From contig JAHYJN010000008.1 of assembly GCA_019428905.1 (NCBI GenBank), positions 1-64,000 of the forward strand: DNA of 64,000 bases, written 5' to 3'. The notes beneath the pieces were generated by a model that did not search any database, had not been told where the DNA came from, and worked only from the letters and a program-made list of their open reading frames with translations. The stretch is from Candidatus Brevefilum sp. (GTDB taxonomy: Bacteria; Chloroflexota; Anaerolineae; Anaerolineales; Anaerolineaceae). Below are positions 53,867-62,894 of the stretch, in pieces (the stretch's first letter is position 1; every line of letters begins with the position of its first letter). Both the position numbers and the translations under genes were made by a program.

Positions 53867-56097
53867 GCCAACTCCTCCTTGCTCAGCTGTGATGTGGCAA
53901 TTTCTTGATAGGTCTGGCAGGTTTCCATCAACTCATGGTGGGTTCCTTTGCCGACGATCTTCCCGTTATCCAATACAATGATCTGGTCTGCTGCTTTGAC
54001 CGTAGCCACCCGCTGGGTGACCATCAGGACGGTACTCTCTCCGGTTTTTTCTTTAAGCGCTCGACGCAAAGCTGCATCGGTTTTAAAATCCAGCGCTGAG
54101 AAGCTGTCATCAAAGATGAAGATCGGCGGCTTTTTGACCAGGGCTCGGGCGATGCTCAGGCGTTGTTTTTGACCACCGGAGACGTTTGTGCCGCCCTGGG
54201 AGATTTCTGCCTGGACGCCATCAGGGTTGGCAAACACAAACTCGCTGGCTTGGGCGATCTCTAAGGCTTCCAGGAGCGTATCCTGGCTGGCGTCCTGGTC
54301 AGCAAAACGCAGATTGGATTCGACCGTCCCGGTGAATAGGACGCCGCGTTGGGGGATATATCCAATTTTGTCCCGCAAGTCACTTTGGGTGACCTCGCGC
54401 ACATCCACATCATCGAGCAGCACTGCACCTTTTGACACATCGAAGAAGCGCGGGATCAGGTTGATCACGGTCGATTTTCCGCACCCCGTCGACCCGATGA
54501 TGGCTGTCGTCTCACCCGGTTTTACGGTGAAGGTGATGTCCTGCAGGACATCCTCTTCAGCATCCGGGTAACGGAAATAGACGTCTTTGAACTCGATCTT
54601 CCCGGTAAAAGGTTGCGGGAAGGATTGTGGCTGCGGCGGGTCCAAGATCACATTTTCAGATTCAAGCACTTCGGCAATCCGGTCACCCGAAACGAAAGCG
54701 CGCGGCAGGAAGATGAACAGCATCGATAGCATCATGAAGGCGAACATGATCTGCATGCTGTACTGCAGAAAAGCCATCATGTCACCGACCTGGAGGGTGG
54801 ACTGGGCGATTTGATCCGCGCCAACCCAAATGATCAGGATGGAAAGCCCATTCATAATCAGCATCATAGCCGGCATGACGGCTGCCATCACCCGGTTGAT
54901 GAACAGGCCAGTGTCCGCCAGTTCGCGGTTAGCCCCATCAAAACGGACTTCCTCGAAGGATTGCCTGTTGAAGGCCCGGATGACCATCATGCCGGAGAGG
55001 TTTTCACGGGTGACCAGGTTGAGGCGGTCGATTAATTTCTGGATGATTTTGAATTTGGGCATGGCGGCTGAGAAGGCGATGAAGATCAACAATAGCAAGA
55101 GCCCGACTGCCAGGGCGATGATCCACCACATATTGGGGCTTTTGTCGACCGCTCGAATTACCCCACCGATACCCAGGATTGGCGCAAAGAATGCCATGCG
55201 GATGATCATGAAGGTCACCTGCTGCACCTGGGTCACGTCATTGGTGGCGCGGGTGATCAGGGAGGCGGTGGAGAAATTGTTAAATTCCTGGCTGGAAAAG
55301 GACTCAACCTTGGTGAAGATGTCTTCGCGGATGTCACGCGCCACGCCAGCAGAGGTACGGGCGGCCAGGTAGCTGACTGAGATGCTGGTGATGCCGGCTA
55401 CGAGGGAGATCAGGATCATCATGCCGCCGGTGCGCAGGATGTAGTTGGTCTGGATCTGGCTGATGTTGACCCCTAAGGCTTCATATTCACGCTGGATGGC
55501 GGCTGTCGCCAGCTGTTCGATCAAGGTGGGGGGCATGCCTTCAAATTGAGCCTGAATTTGCGCGTTGATCTGGCTAACCTGGGCCGGGGGCGCCATTTCA
55601 AGTACGGTGAAGATGTCCATCCCGGGGGGCATTTGGGCGGGATCGAAGGGGAGTCGGGCGAGCATATCCGGCGCCGCTTCGGGGTTTTCCTGGACCTGCT
55701 CAAGGATGTAGAGGATGATTAATCCCCTGGCCATAACGGGCTCTAAGGCAGCCTGGGTTTGATCACTCAGATCTTCAAGCAAGTAGATCGGTTCTTTTGA
55801 TAGGGCAGGGTATTGCGCCAGCAGTGCCTCGTCATCGGATACTTCGATCAACCGGTAAGCCTCGTCGACCAGGTTTTGCTCCTCCGGGGAAAAGAAGAGG
55901 CTCATCCGGTCAAGCTGTTCCACCCGGATGGCCTGAGGCAGGGCGTCTTCGATGCCGTTGTGCTGAATGCCGACATTAACGATCTGGGAGAGATAGTCGG
56001 GCAGTGCCAGGTCGGCGTTGGCCATGATGAACAGCAGCACGATGGCTGCTAAAATCAGTAAAAGATAGGGTTTGGTATATTTAATTAATCGCAGCAT
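53863..56097 (-). CDS. ABC exporter half-transporter with extracytoplasmic insert, degenerate ATPase site
   Basis: 744 residues. Between helices 1 and 2 lies an extra domain of about 180 residues (about 45-225; Gln/Pro/Glu-rich, no cysteines). The nucleotide-binding domain has Walker A GSTGCGKS and signature VSGGQKQRL, but Walker B ends FDDSFSALD, so the catalytic Glu is Asp. Its degenerate site would pair with the ISAGQ signature of the partner, giving one inactive and one active site. The insert faces outward and may bind drugs or partners. Confidence 0.94.
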   Translation of the reverse strand: MLRLIKYTKPYLLLILAAIVLLFIMANADLALPDYLSQIVNVGIQHNGIEDALPQAIRVEQLDRMSLFFSPEEQNLVDEAYRLIEVSDDEALLAQYPALSKEPIYLLEDLSDQTQAALEPVMARGLIILYILEQVQENPEAAPDMLARLPFDPAQMPPGMDIFTVLEMAPPAQVSQINAQIQAQFEGMPPTLIEQLATAAIQREYEALGVNISQIQTNYILRTGGMMILISLVAGITSISVSYLAARTSAGVARDIREDIFTKVESFSSQEFNNFSTASLITRATNDVTQVQQVTFMIIRMAFFAPILGIGGVIRAVDKSPNMWWIIALAVGLLLLLIFIAFSAAMPKFKIIQKLIDRLNLVTRENLSGMMVIRAFNRQSFEEVRFDGANRELADTGLFINRVMAAVMPAMMLIMNGLSILIIWVGADQIAQSTLQVGDMMAFLQYSMQIMFAFMMLSMLFIFLPRAFVSGDRIAEVLESENVILDPPQPQSFPQPFTGKIEFKDVYFRYPDAEEDVLQDITFTVKPGETTAIIGSTGCGKSTVINLIPRFFDVSKGAVLLDDVDVREVTQSDLRDKIGYIPQRGVLFTGTVESNLRFADQDASQDTLLEALEIAQASEFVFANPDGVQAEISQGGTNVSGGQKQRLSIARALVKKPPIFIFDDSFSALDFKTDAALRRALKEKTGESTVLMVTQRVATVKAADQIIVLDNGKIVGKGTHHELMETCQTYQEIATSQLSKEELA

Positions 56098-56161
56098 AGG
56101 TAGATGATCCTTGATAGTTGTCTTTGCTTATGAAAAGGTACGATTTAGTATAAATCTGCAT

Positions 56162-56656
56162 TTATGCCTCTGATTTAATGGTTGTACTGGCGCATTTGTG
56201 GTGGTGACCTAACTTCTCGTTAAGCGCCTGGGAATACTCGTTCAATCGAACTAAAAAAGGAAGTAACGCTGCTTTTTCATCAGGAGGAATTAAAGCCGCT
56301 AAATCATCCAACCAGGTATGCCTGGCTCGCATGCTTTCTTCAACCCGCTGTGCACCTTTTTCAGTGATTGCGATAATTTTTACCCTGCGATCCGATGGAT
56401 CTTCAGAGCGTAAAACCAGTCCGGTGTCCTCCAGCGGGGCCAGCAGTTGGCTGACCGCAGGTGTCGAGATCCCCAGGTGATCTGCCAGGTCGCTTACCGG
56501 GCTGGGTCCGCGGTGATACAGTCGAAAGAGGGAGTTGATTTGTGAGAGGGAGAGCGCACTTTGCCGGTTGAAACGGATAAAGGCATGAATGGAGCGGTGC
56601 ATGGATTCTTCCACCCAATCTTGCAGGGCATCAATAAAGGGGTCGTCACCAGACAT
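56162..56656 (-). CDS. MarR family transcriptional regulator
   Basis: 164 residues. Winged helix with DLADHLGISTPAVSQLLAPL (recognition helix) and the wing LVLRSEDPSDRRVKIIAITE. GAGG is seven bases before ATG 56656; an in-frame GTG at 56668 is less likely. It is upstream of the ABC exporter genes on the same strand, 64 bases apart, and probably represses them. Two atagttaa boxes at 56655-56662 and 56672-56679 overlap its start and may be its operator. Confidence 0.92.
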   Translation of the reverse strand: MSGDDPFIDALQDWVEESMHRSIHAFIRFNRQSALSLSQINSLFRLYHRGPSPVSDLADHLGISTPAVSQLLAPLEDTGLVLRSEDPSDRRVKIIAITEKGAQRVEESMRARHTWLDDLAALIPPDEKAALLPFLVRLNEYSQALNEKLGHHHKCASTTIKSEA

Positions 56657-56668
56657 AGTTAACCTCAC

Positions 56669-57100
56669 TTAATAGTTAAACGGGGTTAAATATATGCTTT
56701 CTTATTCACAATGTCAAGGGGGGTAGCAGGGCGATCGCAAAGTAAATTATTGAAACGAAACCAAACATCCTAACCAATTGTTTATTGAAATATCGTATGA
56801 GGACCCGCTTAAAGTCCCTTCCTTTCAGGGAAGGGATTTAGGGATAGGTAGAGAAAATAATTTCATGATAATCCTATTGCTTGTGTGTGAAATTTCTTTG
56901 AAATTCAACAATTATTCCCACTTGCTCCCGAAAATAGAAGGATTTTGGCTAGATGTAATTATGCTTAGAAAATTTTTAGACTTTGCGATTTCCCTGGGGG
57001 AGGTTAGAGGGGGGGACAATTATGGAAATTAAAGAAAGGATTGGTTTGGGGCGAACCCTGTTTTCGTGTTCTCGCCACTTTGCCTCGTTTGGAATACGCC
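56669..57100. other. 430-bp intergenic region
   Basis: Contains the possible MarR boxes next to 56656 and a hairpin with tcccttcc arms (56815-56836). No gene seen; the plus-strand frame 56778-57032 has no recognisable content. Confidence 0.4.
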
Positions 57101-57106
57101 TTTTGC

Positions 57107-58459
57107 TTATGGGAGCCATTCGGGTCGGGCGCCATCTTCCACCAGGCGGCGGATTTGCCCGGTTGAGCGCTCCCACAGCCATAGCGAAGCATGGGAGGAC
57201 CCGCCGCTGAGCTGGAACCGCTGAAACACCAAACGTTCACCCCTGGGATCCCAGCGATAGTTGGTGAAGGTGGCCGCCGGGTCATCGGTGAGTGCGATGG
57301 GTGCGTCCCCATCCAGTTCAGCCACCCACAGCCCCTTGTTGATCGCCGCGCCTACCGGGCGGGCACTGTAAGCAAGCCATTTGCCATCCGGGGACCATTG
57401 CGGCGGGTCAAAGTCCAGGTTGGGGACGAACTCGCCCAAGGCGTTGCGCACAGTTTGATTGGAGAAATTAACGATGTATATGGCGACATTGGGCTCAAGC
57501 ACGCTGGTGACCAAATCAATGAAGATCAGTTCTTTACCATCCGGTGACCAGCTGCCAACCCCCGGGTACAGGGTGGGGATAGCAGATTCTTGCGAGCTCT
57601 CCAGTTCGAGGATGCGGATTGCTTGTTGGAGGCTGTCATAGGTCGCCAGGCGCAAGCCGTCGGGGGAGAACGAAGGCGAATGCCCGTAGGCCTCTTCCTG
57701 GCGGTAAAGCGGCGTGCTTGCACCGTTGCGTGTGTTTACCGTCCATACCCGGGAGGGCAAGTAGCGTTCGGCTCGCTCATCCCAGGATTCACGGGTATAA
57801 GCGATCCAATCAGCGCCAACCGACCAAGCCAATTGGTCGCACTGGTCTTTACCGCAGTCGACAAGCATTTCCGGGTCCGACCCATCCCGCTCGACGGACC
57901 ACAGGTCAGTTCCACCCTGGGGATTGTGCTGGGCATAGGCAATCCTGTCCCCGGTGGGGCTGGGCTTGAAATCGATCAGGGCTTGACCAGTTTCGGTTAT
58001 GGCGTAAGTTTGTCCCGTGGCAAACTCGTAGTGCCACAGGTCGCCGCCTTCTGTGCCCAATACCAAGTAGAGAAGATCAACCTCCCGGATTTTTACCAGC
58101 CATTCGATTGACTGGCGCAGTTTGCGGCCATTTTCGGCCTGTGCGCCTGGTACGATGGATGCCTGGTATGTTTGCCCCGGGTCAAGCGGTTCAGTAGGGG
58201 TGAACCATAGGGTATTCCAATCCCAAGAAAATTCGCCTGCAACGTGCGGTTCTATCGAAAAATGCGCTTCCACCGAAGCTGGAACCATGGGTTGATTGAA
58301 GATCACCCCAATTTTTCCATGGATGCTGATCTGCTCACCTGTTTCCGGGAAAAATCCAAGGGGTTGAACCCGATTTGATAAGCGGAGAAACACAAACGCT
58401 GCTGTCAGGAAAATAACCGCGCTCAGCAGCCATGGCAGGTACCGATGACGAAATTTCAT
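57107..58459 (-). CDS. PD40/TolB-like beta-propeller protein with Ig-like domain
   Basis: 450 residues. N-terminal transmembrane anchor (about 8-28), SbsA/Big_5-like Ig domain (about 35-125; IGVIFNQPMVPASVEAHFSI and LWFTPTEPLDPGQTY) and a propeller of TolB/PD40 repeats (about 130-450; FKPSPTGDRIAYAQHNP, PSFSPDGLRLATYDS, SWSPDGKELIFID, QWSPDGKWLAYSAR, WDPRGERLVFQRF). It should lie outside the membrane and bind other proteins or ligands. No Tol system genes are near. Confidence 0.85.
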   Translation of the reverse strand: MKFRHRYLPWLLSAVIFLTAAFVFLRLSNRVQPLGFFPETGEQISIHGKIGVIFNQPMVPASVEAHFSIEPHVAGEFSWDWNTLWFTPTEPLDPGQTYQASIVPGAQAENGRKLRQSIEWLVKIREVDLLYLVLGTEGGDLWHYEFATGQTYAITETGQALIDFKPSPTGDRIAYAQHNPQGGTDLWSVERDGSDPEMLVDCGKDQCDQLAWSVGADWIAYTRESWDERAERYLPSRVWTVNTRNGASTPLYRQEEAYGHSPSFSPDGLRLATYDSLQQAIRILELESSQESAIPTLYPGVGSWSPDGKELIFIDLVTSVLEPNVAIYIVNFSNQTVRNALGEFVPNLDFDPPQWSPDGKWLAYSARPVGAAINKGLWVAELDGDAPIALTDDPAATFTNYRWDPRGERLVFQRFQLSGGSSHASLWLWERSTGQIRRLVEDGARPEWLP

Positions 58460-58692
58460 GAGGTTAATTAATACCTCGAAAAGCTTGGGCTGGGCAGGCG
58501 GAAGCGGCGATGTGGTTATAAGGCAGATTAATGGAATTTAAACGATGCCACTGATCCATTTTGGGCTGTCAAAGGGACGGGGAGAAGGCGATTGTTTGAT
58601 CTTTCAGTAGCTACAGTAATTGCGAAGTGAAACAATTGACCCACTGAGGGAATTCATCACCTGCAAGCCATTACTTTAAAATTCAAAAATAA

Positions 58693-58721
58693 TTGACTAA
58701 ATAAAATTATTCTCGTATAAT
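58693..58721 (+). promoter_or_regulatory. Promoter of the complex-I-like operon
   Basis: TTGACT (58693-58698) and TATAAT (58716-58721), 17-base spacer. A transcript from about 58728 would have a 260-base leader. Confidence 0.8.
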
Positions 58722-58733
58722 GACCAAGGTTTA

Positions 58734-58840
58734 AAACTACTCAGTTTGCGAGGGTGCCTTTCAGCAACAGGCCTGGCTGAAGAGTTATCAGGGTCCCTCA
58801 AAAAGGGTCAGAATGCAAGTTGCCGGACTGCCCTCATAGT
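58734..58840 (+). other. Candidate structured leader
   Basis: ttcagc (58760-58765) pairs with gctgaa (58776-58781); gggtccctc pairs partly with gagggtgcc; gactgccctc lies downstream. The start aactactcagtttgcgaggg matches 17 of 20 bases of the left part of the palindromic element at 21.9 kb. I cannot assign it to a known riboswitch. Confidence 0.4.
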
Positions 58841-58985
58841 TTCAGGTGACAAATGTAACGGATTGTTTAGTAAATATACTAAAAATATAGCCTGTTAATA
58901 ATAATAATTTCTTGTTCAAATCAGGCATTGCCATGAAAGGTTATAATTTAACCATGGATTTTATTTTTCGATGGGAGGATCGAGC

Positions 58986-59243
58986 GTGACGGTTGGTGCC
59001 TGGTCTATTTTGCTGTTGACCATTTGTTTCCTGCTGACATCCATCTTGGTGTTGATCGCCCGACGGTTGATTGTGATCATCAGCGCCATTGGGCTCGGCA
59101 GCGTGTTTTTGGCTGTGATCTTTTTCATCTTTGGCGCGCCATTTGCCGGGGCCTTTGAGCTGAGCGTGGGAGCTGGACTGATCAGTGTGCTGTTCATTAT
59201 TGCCACCAGCATTGCGGACAGCGCCGTGGATGAGGTTGACTGA
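58986..59243 (+). CDS. MbhD-like (DUF4040) membrane subunit
   Basis: 85 residues with three hydrophobic helices. The FIFGAPFAGAFELSVGAGLISVLFI stretch resembles the part of NuoJ/MnhB-like DUF4040 subunits that sits beside the membrane arm. GGGAGG is seven bases before GTG 58986; the in-frame ATG 58971 would lie upstream of that site. First gene of a complex-I/Mrp-like operon. Confidence 0.8.
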   Translation: MTVGAWSILLLTICFLLTSILVLIARRLIVIISAIGLGSVFLAVIFFIFGAPFAGAFELSVGAGLISVLFIIATSIADSAVDEVD

Positions 59244-59245
59244 CG

Positions 59246-59479
59246 ATGAATAAGCGAACGCTAAATGCCATCATCGCCATTTTGGTTTTGCTGACGGTTG
59301 GCTGGCTCTTGTTTGGTGCACTCAACCAAGATGCCCCTGTTGTTGATGAACCCGATGAGGATTTTCGCGCCTGGTTTTGGGAAAAACGCGGCTTGGACCT
59401 GGTGGTCCAGGTGATTTTGGTGTTTGCTGGTGCGTTGGGAATTGCTGCGATCTTACCGGTGGAGGATGAGAATGTTTGA
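59246..59479 (+). CDS. MbhE-like membrane subunit
   Basis: 77 residues with two hydrophobic helices around a conserved RAWFWEKRGLDLVVQVILVF core, the pattern of subunit E of membrane-bound hydrogenase and MrpB N-terminus. Its end overlaps the NuoK-like gene by eight bases. Confidence 0.75.
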   Translation: MNKRTLNAIIAILVLLTVGWLLFGALNQDAPVVDEPDEDFRAWFWEKRGLDLVVQVILVFAGALGIAAILPVEDENV

Positions 59480-59789
59480 ACTAGACCTCCCGCTGTGGTT
59501 GATGGACTTTATCCATGTCAGCGTTTTGGCTGTTTTCATCATCGGCTTGCTGTGCTTCTTTTTACGCAGGAGCTATATTCGCCAGCTGGTCGGCCTTAAG
59601 TTGATGCTACAAAGTGTCAGCCTGGGCTTGATTTTTACCGGTTGGGAAAAACAGGATCTATTCCTGGCGCAGTCGATGATCATCTCTGCCCTGGTAATTG
59701 AGGCGGTGGTGATCGGCCTGGCGTTGACGATGATCATCCAGATCACAAAACACACCCAAGATGAACAGGCTTCTCTGGAGGAAGGTTAA
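59472..59789 (+). CDS. NuoK/MrpC-like subunit
   Basis: 105 residues, three transmembrane helices. LVGLKLMLQSVSLGLIFTGW and AQSMIISALVIEAVVIGLAL match the conserved E-containing helices of NuoK/MnhC. GGAGG is six bases before ATG 59472. It couples to antiporter-like subunits and moves H+ or Na+. Confidence 0.88.
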   Translation: MFELDLPLWLMDFIHVSVLAVFIIGLLCFFLRRSYIRQLVGLKLMLQSVSLGLIFTGWEKQDLFLAQSMIISALVIEAVVIGLALTMIIQITKHTQDEQASLEEG

Positions 59790-59809
59790 CGGCTACGGAT
59801 TAAGCGATT

Positions 59810-61405
59810 ATGTTTGATATAACCCGATTTGCGCTGATGTTAGTGTTTACCGTCCCATTTTTGATGGTAATTTTGACTTTGGGCAGCAAACGTGTTTCCC
59901 CGCGTGTGACCTGCCTGGCCGGGATCGGTGTGGTGATGGTCGGGTTGGTCCTGCTGGGTGTCGGGGGCGAGGCCGACCTTTCCACCCCGTTTTCTTTTAT
60001 GGCCGAACCGGTCACCTTGAGCATTTCGAACACCGCCATCCTGCTGTACCTGGCATCCCTGCTTGTGTTGGCCGGCTTGGTGTGGCGCAACCAGGAAGCT
60101 GACCAAGCGGGGATGACAACCTACCAATGGGTGCTGCTCAACCTTTCGCTGTCCTTCGGGTTCATCGCCTTCATAAGCGGGCAGTTCATGATCCGCTATA
60201 TCGCACTGGATATCGTGGGTTTGTTAGCGGCATTGACCGTCTTGAGCACCTTCAGTGCCACATCGGGTTTACGTCACTTTATTATCATCTTTCAGATCCT
60301 CCGATTGGGTGACCTGAGCCTGCTGGCCTCGATTTTATTGATCAACCATCTCACCGGCACGCTGGACATTGCTGAAATGATCGCTGCTGCCGTGGACTTG
60401 CCTGCAAACGTGCGCATGTGGGTTTTTCTTGGTTTTTTCCTGGCAGTGTTGATTAAATTAGCGATCTGGCCGTTTGGGATCTGGCTGGATCGGGCGCGCA
60501 AATCTGCGCCGCGCACCTCTTTTTGGGTCTCCGGCCTGCTGGTACCCGCTTTAGGTTATTATTTGCTGTACCGGATCGTGCCCATCATCAACGCTGCCGC
60601 TATTAAACAAAACCTGACCTTGTATAGCGCCTTCGTATTGGCACTCCTGGTGATCTTGTTCACCGCGCTGGAGCAGATTAAATTTGACCGCTTGACCCAG
60701 GTTGGGGGCGTGATGAGCTGCTTTTTGTTGGCTGCCATCGCTGTAGGCAGCGGGCAATTCTTGTTGTTCTACTTGCTGGGGCTGATTTTGCATCGGGGTC
60801 TGATGTTGTTTGCCGATGAATTAAGCTCACCTGTGCTGAGGTGGGTGCGTTTATCTTTCCCGCCCCTCTTGAATGGGATATTTCTGGCTGCAAACTTACG
60901 GGATTTCCCAGTTGCTTTTTCAATTAGCTGGGTCATTTTTTCCTTGCTGCTGGTCGGTTGGGACTTGGGCATGCAACGCAAGCCAGTTGCTGATGTGGTG
61001 CTGCCTTCAGAGAAAGCAGGCCGACTGGGGGATGAGCCTTTTGGCGGTTTCTTGGTCTCAGTGGCACGTTGGTTGAATGAAAAACTGGAATTTGGCGTGT
61101 TCACCCACGGTTTAGTCCGGTTGAGTGCGTTTTTCCATCGTATCGCTGACTGGATGTATCACAACATTGAGGGGGGCATGGAAAAGCTGTGGGTCTGGAT
61201 TGGCAGAAAACTGGTCGCCCTGTCGGAGGGGACCTTGCGCAAGGTCGAAGTGGAAGCCGCCCAAACGACCGGAAGCTTATTGGATGATGCCCTTAACTCG
61301 CTGGCAATTTATGAGAAGAATGTCTTGCGGAAAGCACTGAGATGGGACTTGGCTTGGATTCCTTTTTTACTGGTGGTGATATTGATCATGTTGTTTGTGT
61401 TGTAG
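59810..61405 (+). CDS. Antiporter-like proton-conducting subunit (NuoL/MrpA-related)
   Basis: 531 residues with about 14 hydrophobic segments and Lys in FFLAVLIKLAIWPFGIWLDRA near residue 220, the key lysine region of NuoL/M/N-type subunits. The C-terminal 140 residues hold two more helices and a lateral region rather like the HL helix of NuoL. Some conserved residues (usual QIGYL pattern) are not visible, so it is a divergent member. Confidence 0.82.
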   Translation: MFDITRFALMLVFTVPFLMVILTLGSKRVSPRVTCLAGIGVVMVGLVLLGVGGEADLSTPFSFMAEPVTLSISNTAILLYLASLLVLAGLVWRNQEADQAGMTTYQWVLLNLSLSFGFIAFISGQFMIRYIALDIVGLLAALTVLSTFSATSGLRHFIIIFQILRLGDLSLLASILLINHLTGTLDIAEMIAAAVDLPANVRMWVFLGFFLAVLIKLAIWPFGIWLDRARKSAPRTSFWVSGLLVPALGYYLLYRIVPIINAAAIKQNLTLYSAFVLALLVILFTALEQIKFDRLTQVGGVMSCFLLAAIAVGSGQFLLFYLLGLILHRGLMLFADELSSPVLRWVRLSFPPLLNGIFLAANLRDFPVAFSISWVIFSLLLVGWDLGMQRKPVADVVLPSEKAGRLGDEPFGGFLVSVARWLNEKLEFGVFTHGLVRLSAFFHRIADWMYHNIEGGMEKLWVWIGRKLVALSEGTLRKVEVEAAQTTGSLLDDALNSLAIYEKNVLRKALRWDLAWIPFLLVVILIMLFVL

Positions 61406-61415
61406 AGAGGATTGC

Positions 61416-62894
61416 ATGATGAACCCCTATCAAATTTTGTTGTCCGGTATCACCATCCTCCCTGTGATTGGGGTGATCATTTTGCTGGTATGGCGCAAGG
61501 CGACGAAAACCCAGGCGGCCATTATCGGGATCATCAGCGAAAGTTTTGCCCTTGTGATTCCCATCGTTCTACTCACTACATTGCGTAAAGAAGGCGTGAT
61601 CCTGTTCTCAGTGCCGTGGATCCCAAATATGCAGATCTCCTTCAGCCTGGAGTTGAGCTGGCTTTCAATCACTTTCCTGCTGACCGAGGTGCTGGCCACC
61701 TTAGCAGCGATGATCTACTCCCTGGGGGATAAGGACGGGGAGAAAAATAGCAACACTTACTATGCTTTATTGCTGCTGTTCAGCCTGGGGATGTCGGGCA
61801 CGACCCTGGCTGATGATGTGTTTCTATTTTATATCTTCTGGGAATTGATGCTGATCGCCTCGGTGCTGCTGATCCTGGGCTGGGGGCACGGTGAAAACCG
61901 CTTCAGAGTTGCGTTGAAATATTTCATCATCACCCATTTGGGTTCGCTGATGGTGCTGGTGTGCCTGATTACATTGTATGTCAATTTTGGCACGGCCAGC
62001 CTGACGGAATTGGTACTGCATGCCAGTTCACTGCCGATTAACATGCAGGTTTTCTTGACGGCATTCTTCATCATTGGCTTCTGCGTCAAGATGGCCATTT
62101 TCCCCTTCCACATCTGGCTGCCTGATGCCCATACTGTGGCGCCAATGCCGGTGACAATCATCCTGGCGGCAGCTATGCTTTCAATGGGTACATTTGGCGT
62201 GCTGCGCTTCCCCTTCACCCTGCTCGCGTTCGAAAGTATCCAACCCTTTGCGATCTGGATGATGATTGGAGGGCTGATTTCAGAGGTGTACGGGGCGTTG
62301 ATGGCCTTGGCGGAACAGGAGATCAAGCGCATCGTCGCCTACAGCTCGGTGAGCCAGATGGGCTATATCTTGTTCGGGTTGGGGACCCTCACACTGCGCG
62401 GCATGCAGGGTGCAGTGATGCACGTTGTCTACCATGCGATCGTTAAGGCATTGCTGTTTATGGTGGTGGGGATCATCATTGCGGTCACCCGTGAAAGGGA
62501 TATCCGCAATGTGGGTGGGTTGGGGAGCAAACTGCCAATCCTGACCGTCTGTGCTGCGATTGGCGTGTTGGGCATCTCGGGGATGCCGCCATTGGGCATT
62601 TTCAACAGTGAATGGATGATCTTTGCCGGCGGCTTTGATTCGGGTGTCTCAATTGTTCTGACGGTGATGACGTTGATTGGGTCTCTGCTAACCCTGGTGT
62701 ATGGACTGCGCTTCTTTGGCATGGTCTTCTTTGGTGTTCAAAAACCGGAAACTCTACCTGAGAAATCTCCCCGGGCGTTATTAGTGCCGACGATTGCCGT
62801 GACCGTCTTTTTGATCATTGAAGGTCTGGTGCCAGGCCCGTTATTGGAATGGGCAACGTTGGGCTTGACAGGCATCTTTGGAGGTCTCTTATAA
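61416..62894 (+). CDS. Antiporter-like proton-conducting subunit (NuoM-like)
   Basis: 492 residues with about 14 hydrophobic segments. FCVKMAIFPFHIWLPDAHTVAP near residue 220 and RIVAYSSVSQMGYILFGLG near residue 305 are the classic NuoM/MrpD landmarks with the two key lysines and histidine. ATG 61416 follows GAGAGG. Its TAA overlaps the next start (TAATG). Confidence 0.92.
   Translation: MMNPYQILLSGITILPVIGVIILLVWRKATKTQAAIIGIISESFALVIPIVLLTTLRKEGVILFSVPWIPNMQISFSLELSWLSITFLLTEVLATLAAMIYSLGDKDGEKNSNTYYALLLLFSLGMSGTTLADDVFLFYIFWELMLIASVLLILGWGHGENRFRVALKYFIITHLGSLMVLVCLITLYVNFGTASLTELVLHASSLPINMQVFLTAFFIIGFCVKMAIFPFHIWLPDAHTVAPMPVTIILAAAMLSMGTFGVLRFPFTLLAFESIQPFAIWMMIGGLISEVYGALMALAEQEIKRIVAYSSVSQMGYILFGLGTLTLRGMQGAVMHVVYHAIVKALLFMVVGIIIAVTRERDIRNVGGLGSKLPILTVCAAIGVLGISGMPPLGIFNSEWMIFAGGFDSGVSIVLTVMTLIGSLLTLVYGLRFFGMVFFGVQKPETLPEKSPRALLVPTIAVTVFLIIEGLVPGPLLEWATLGLTGIFGGLL

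Larger units (their letters stand above)
58460..58985. other. 525-bp region upstream of the complex-I-like operon
   Basis: Holds a near-consensus promoter (58693-58721) and a structured-looking leader (58734-58840). No gene is supported. The AT-rich part 58850-58960 is otherwise featureless. Confidence 0.55.
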
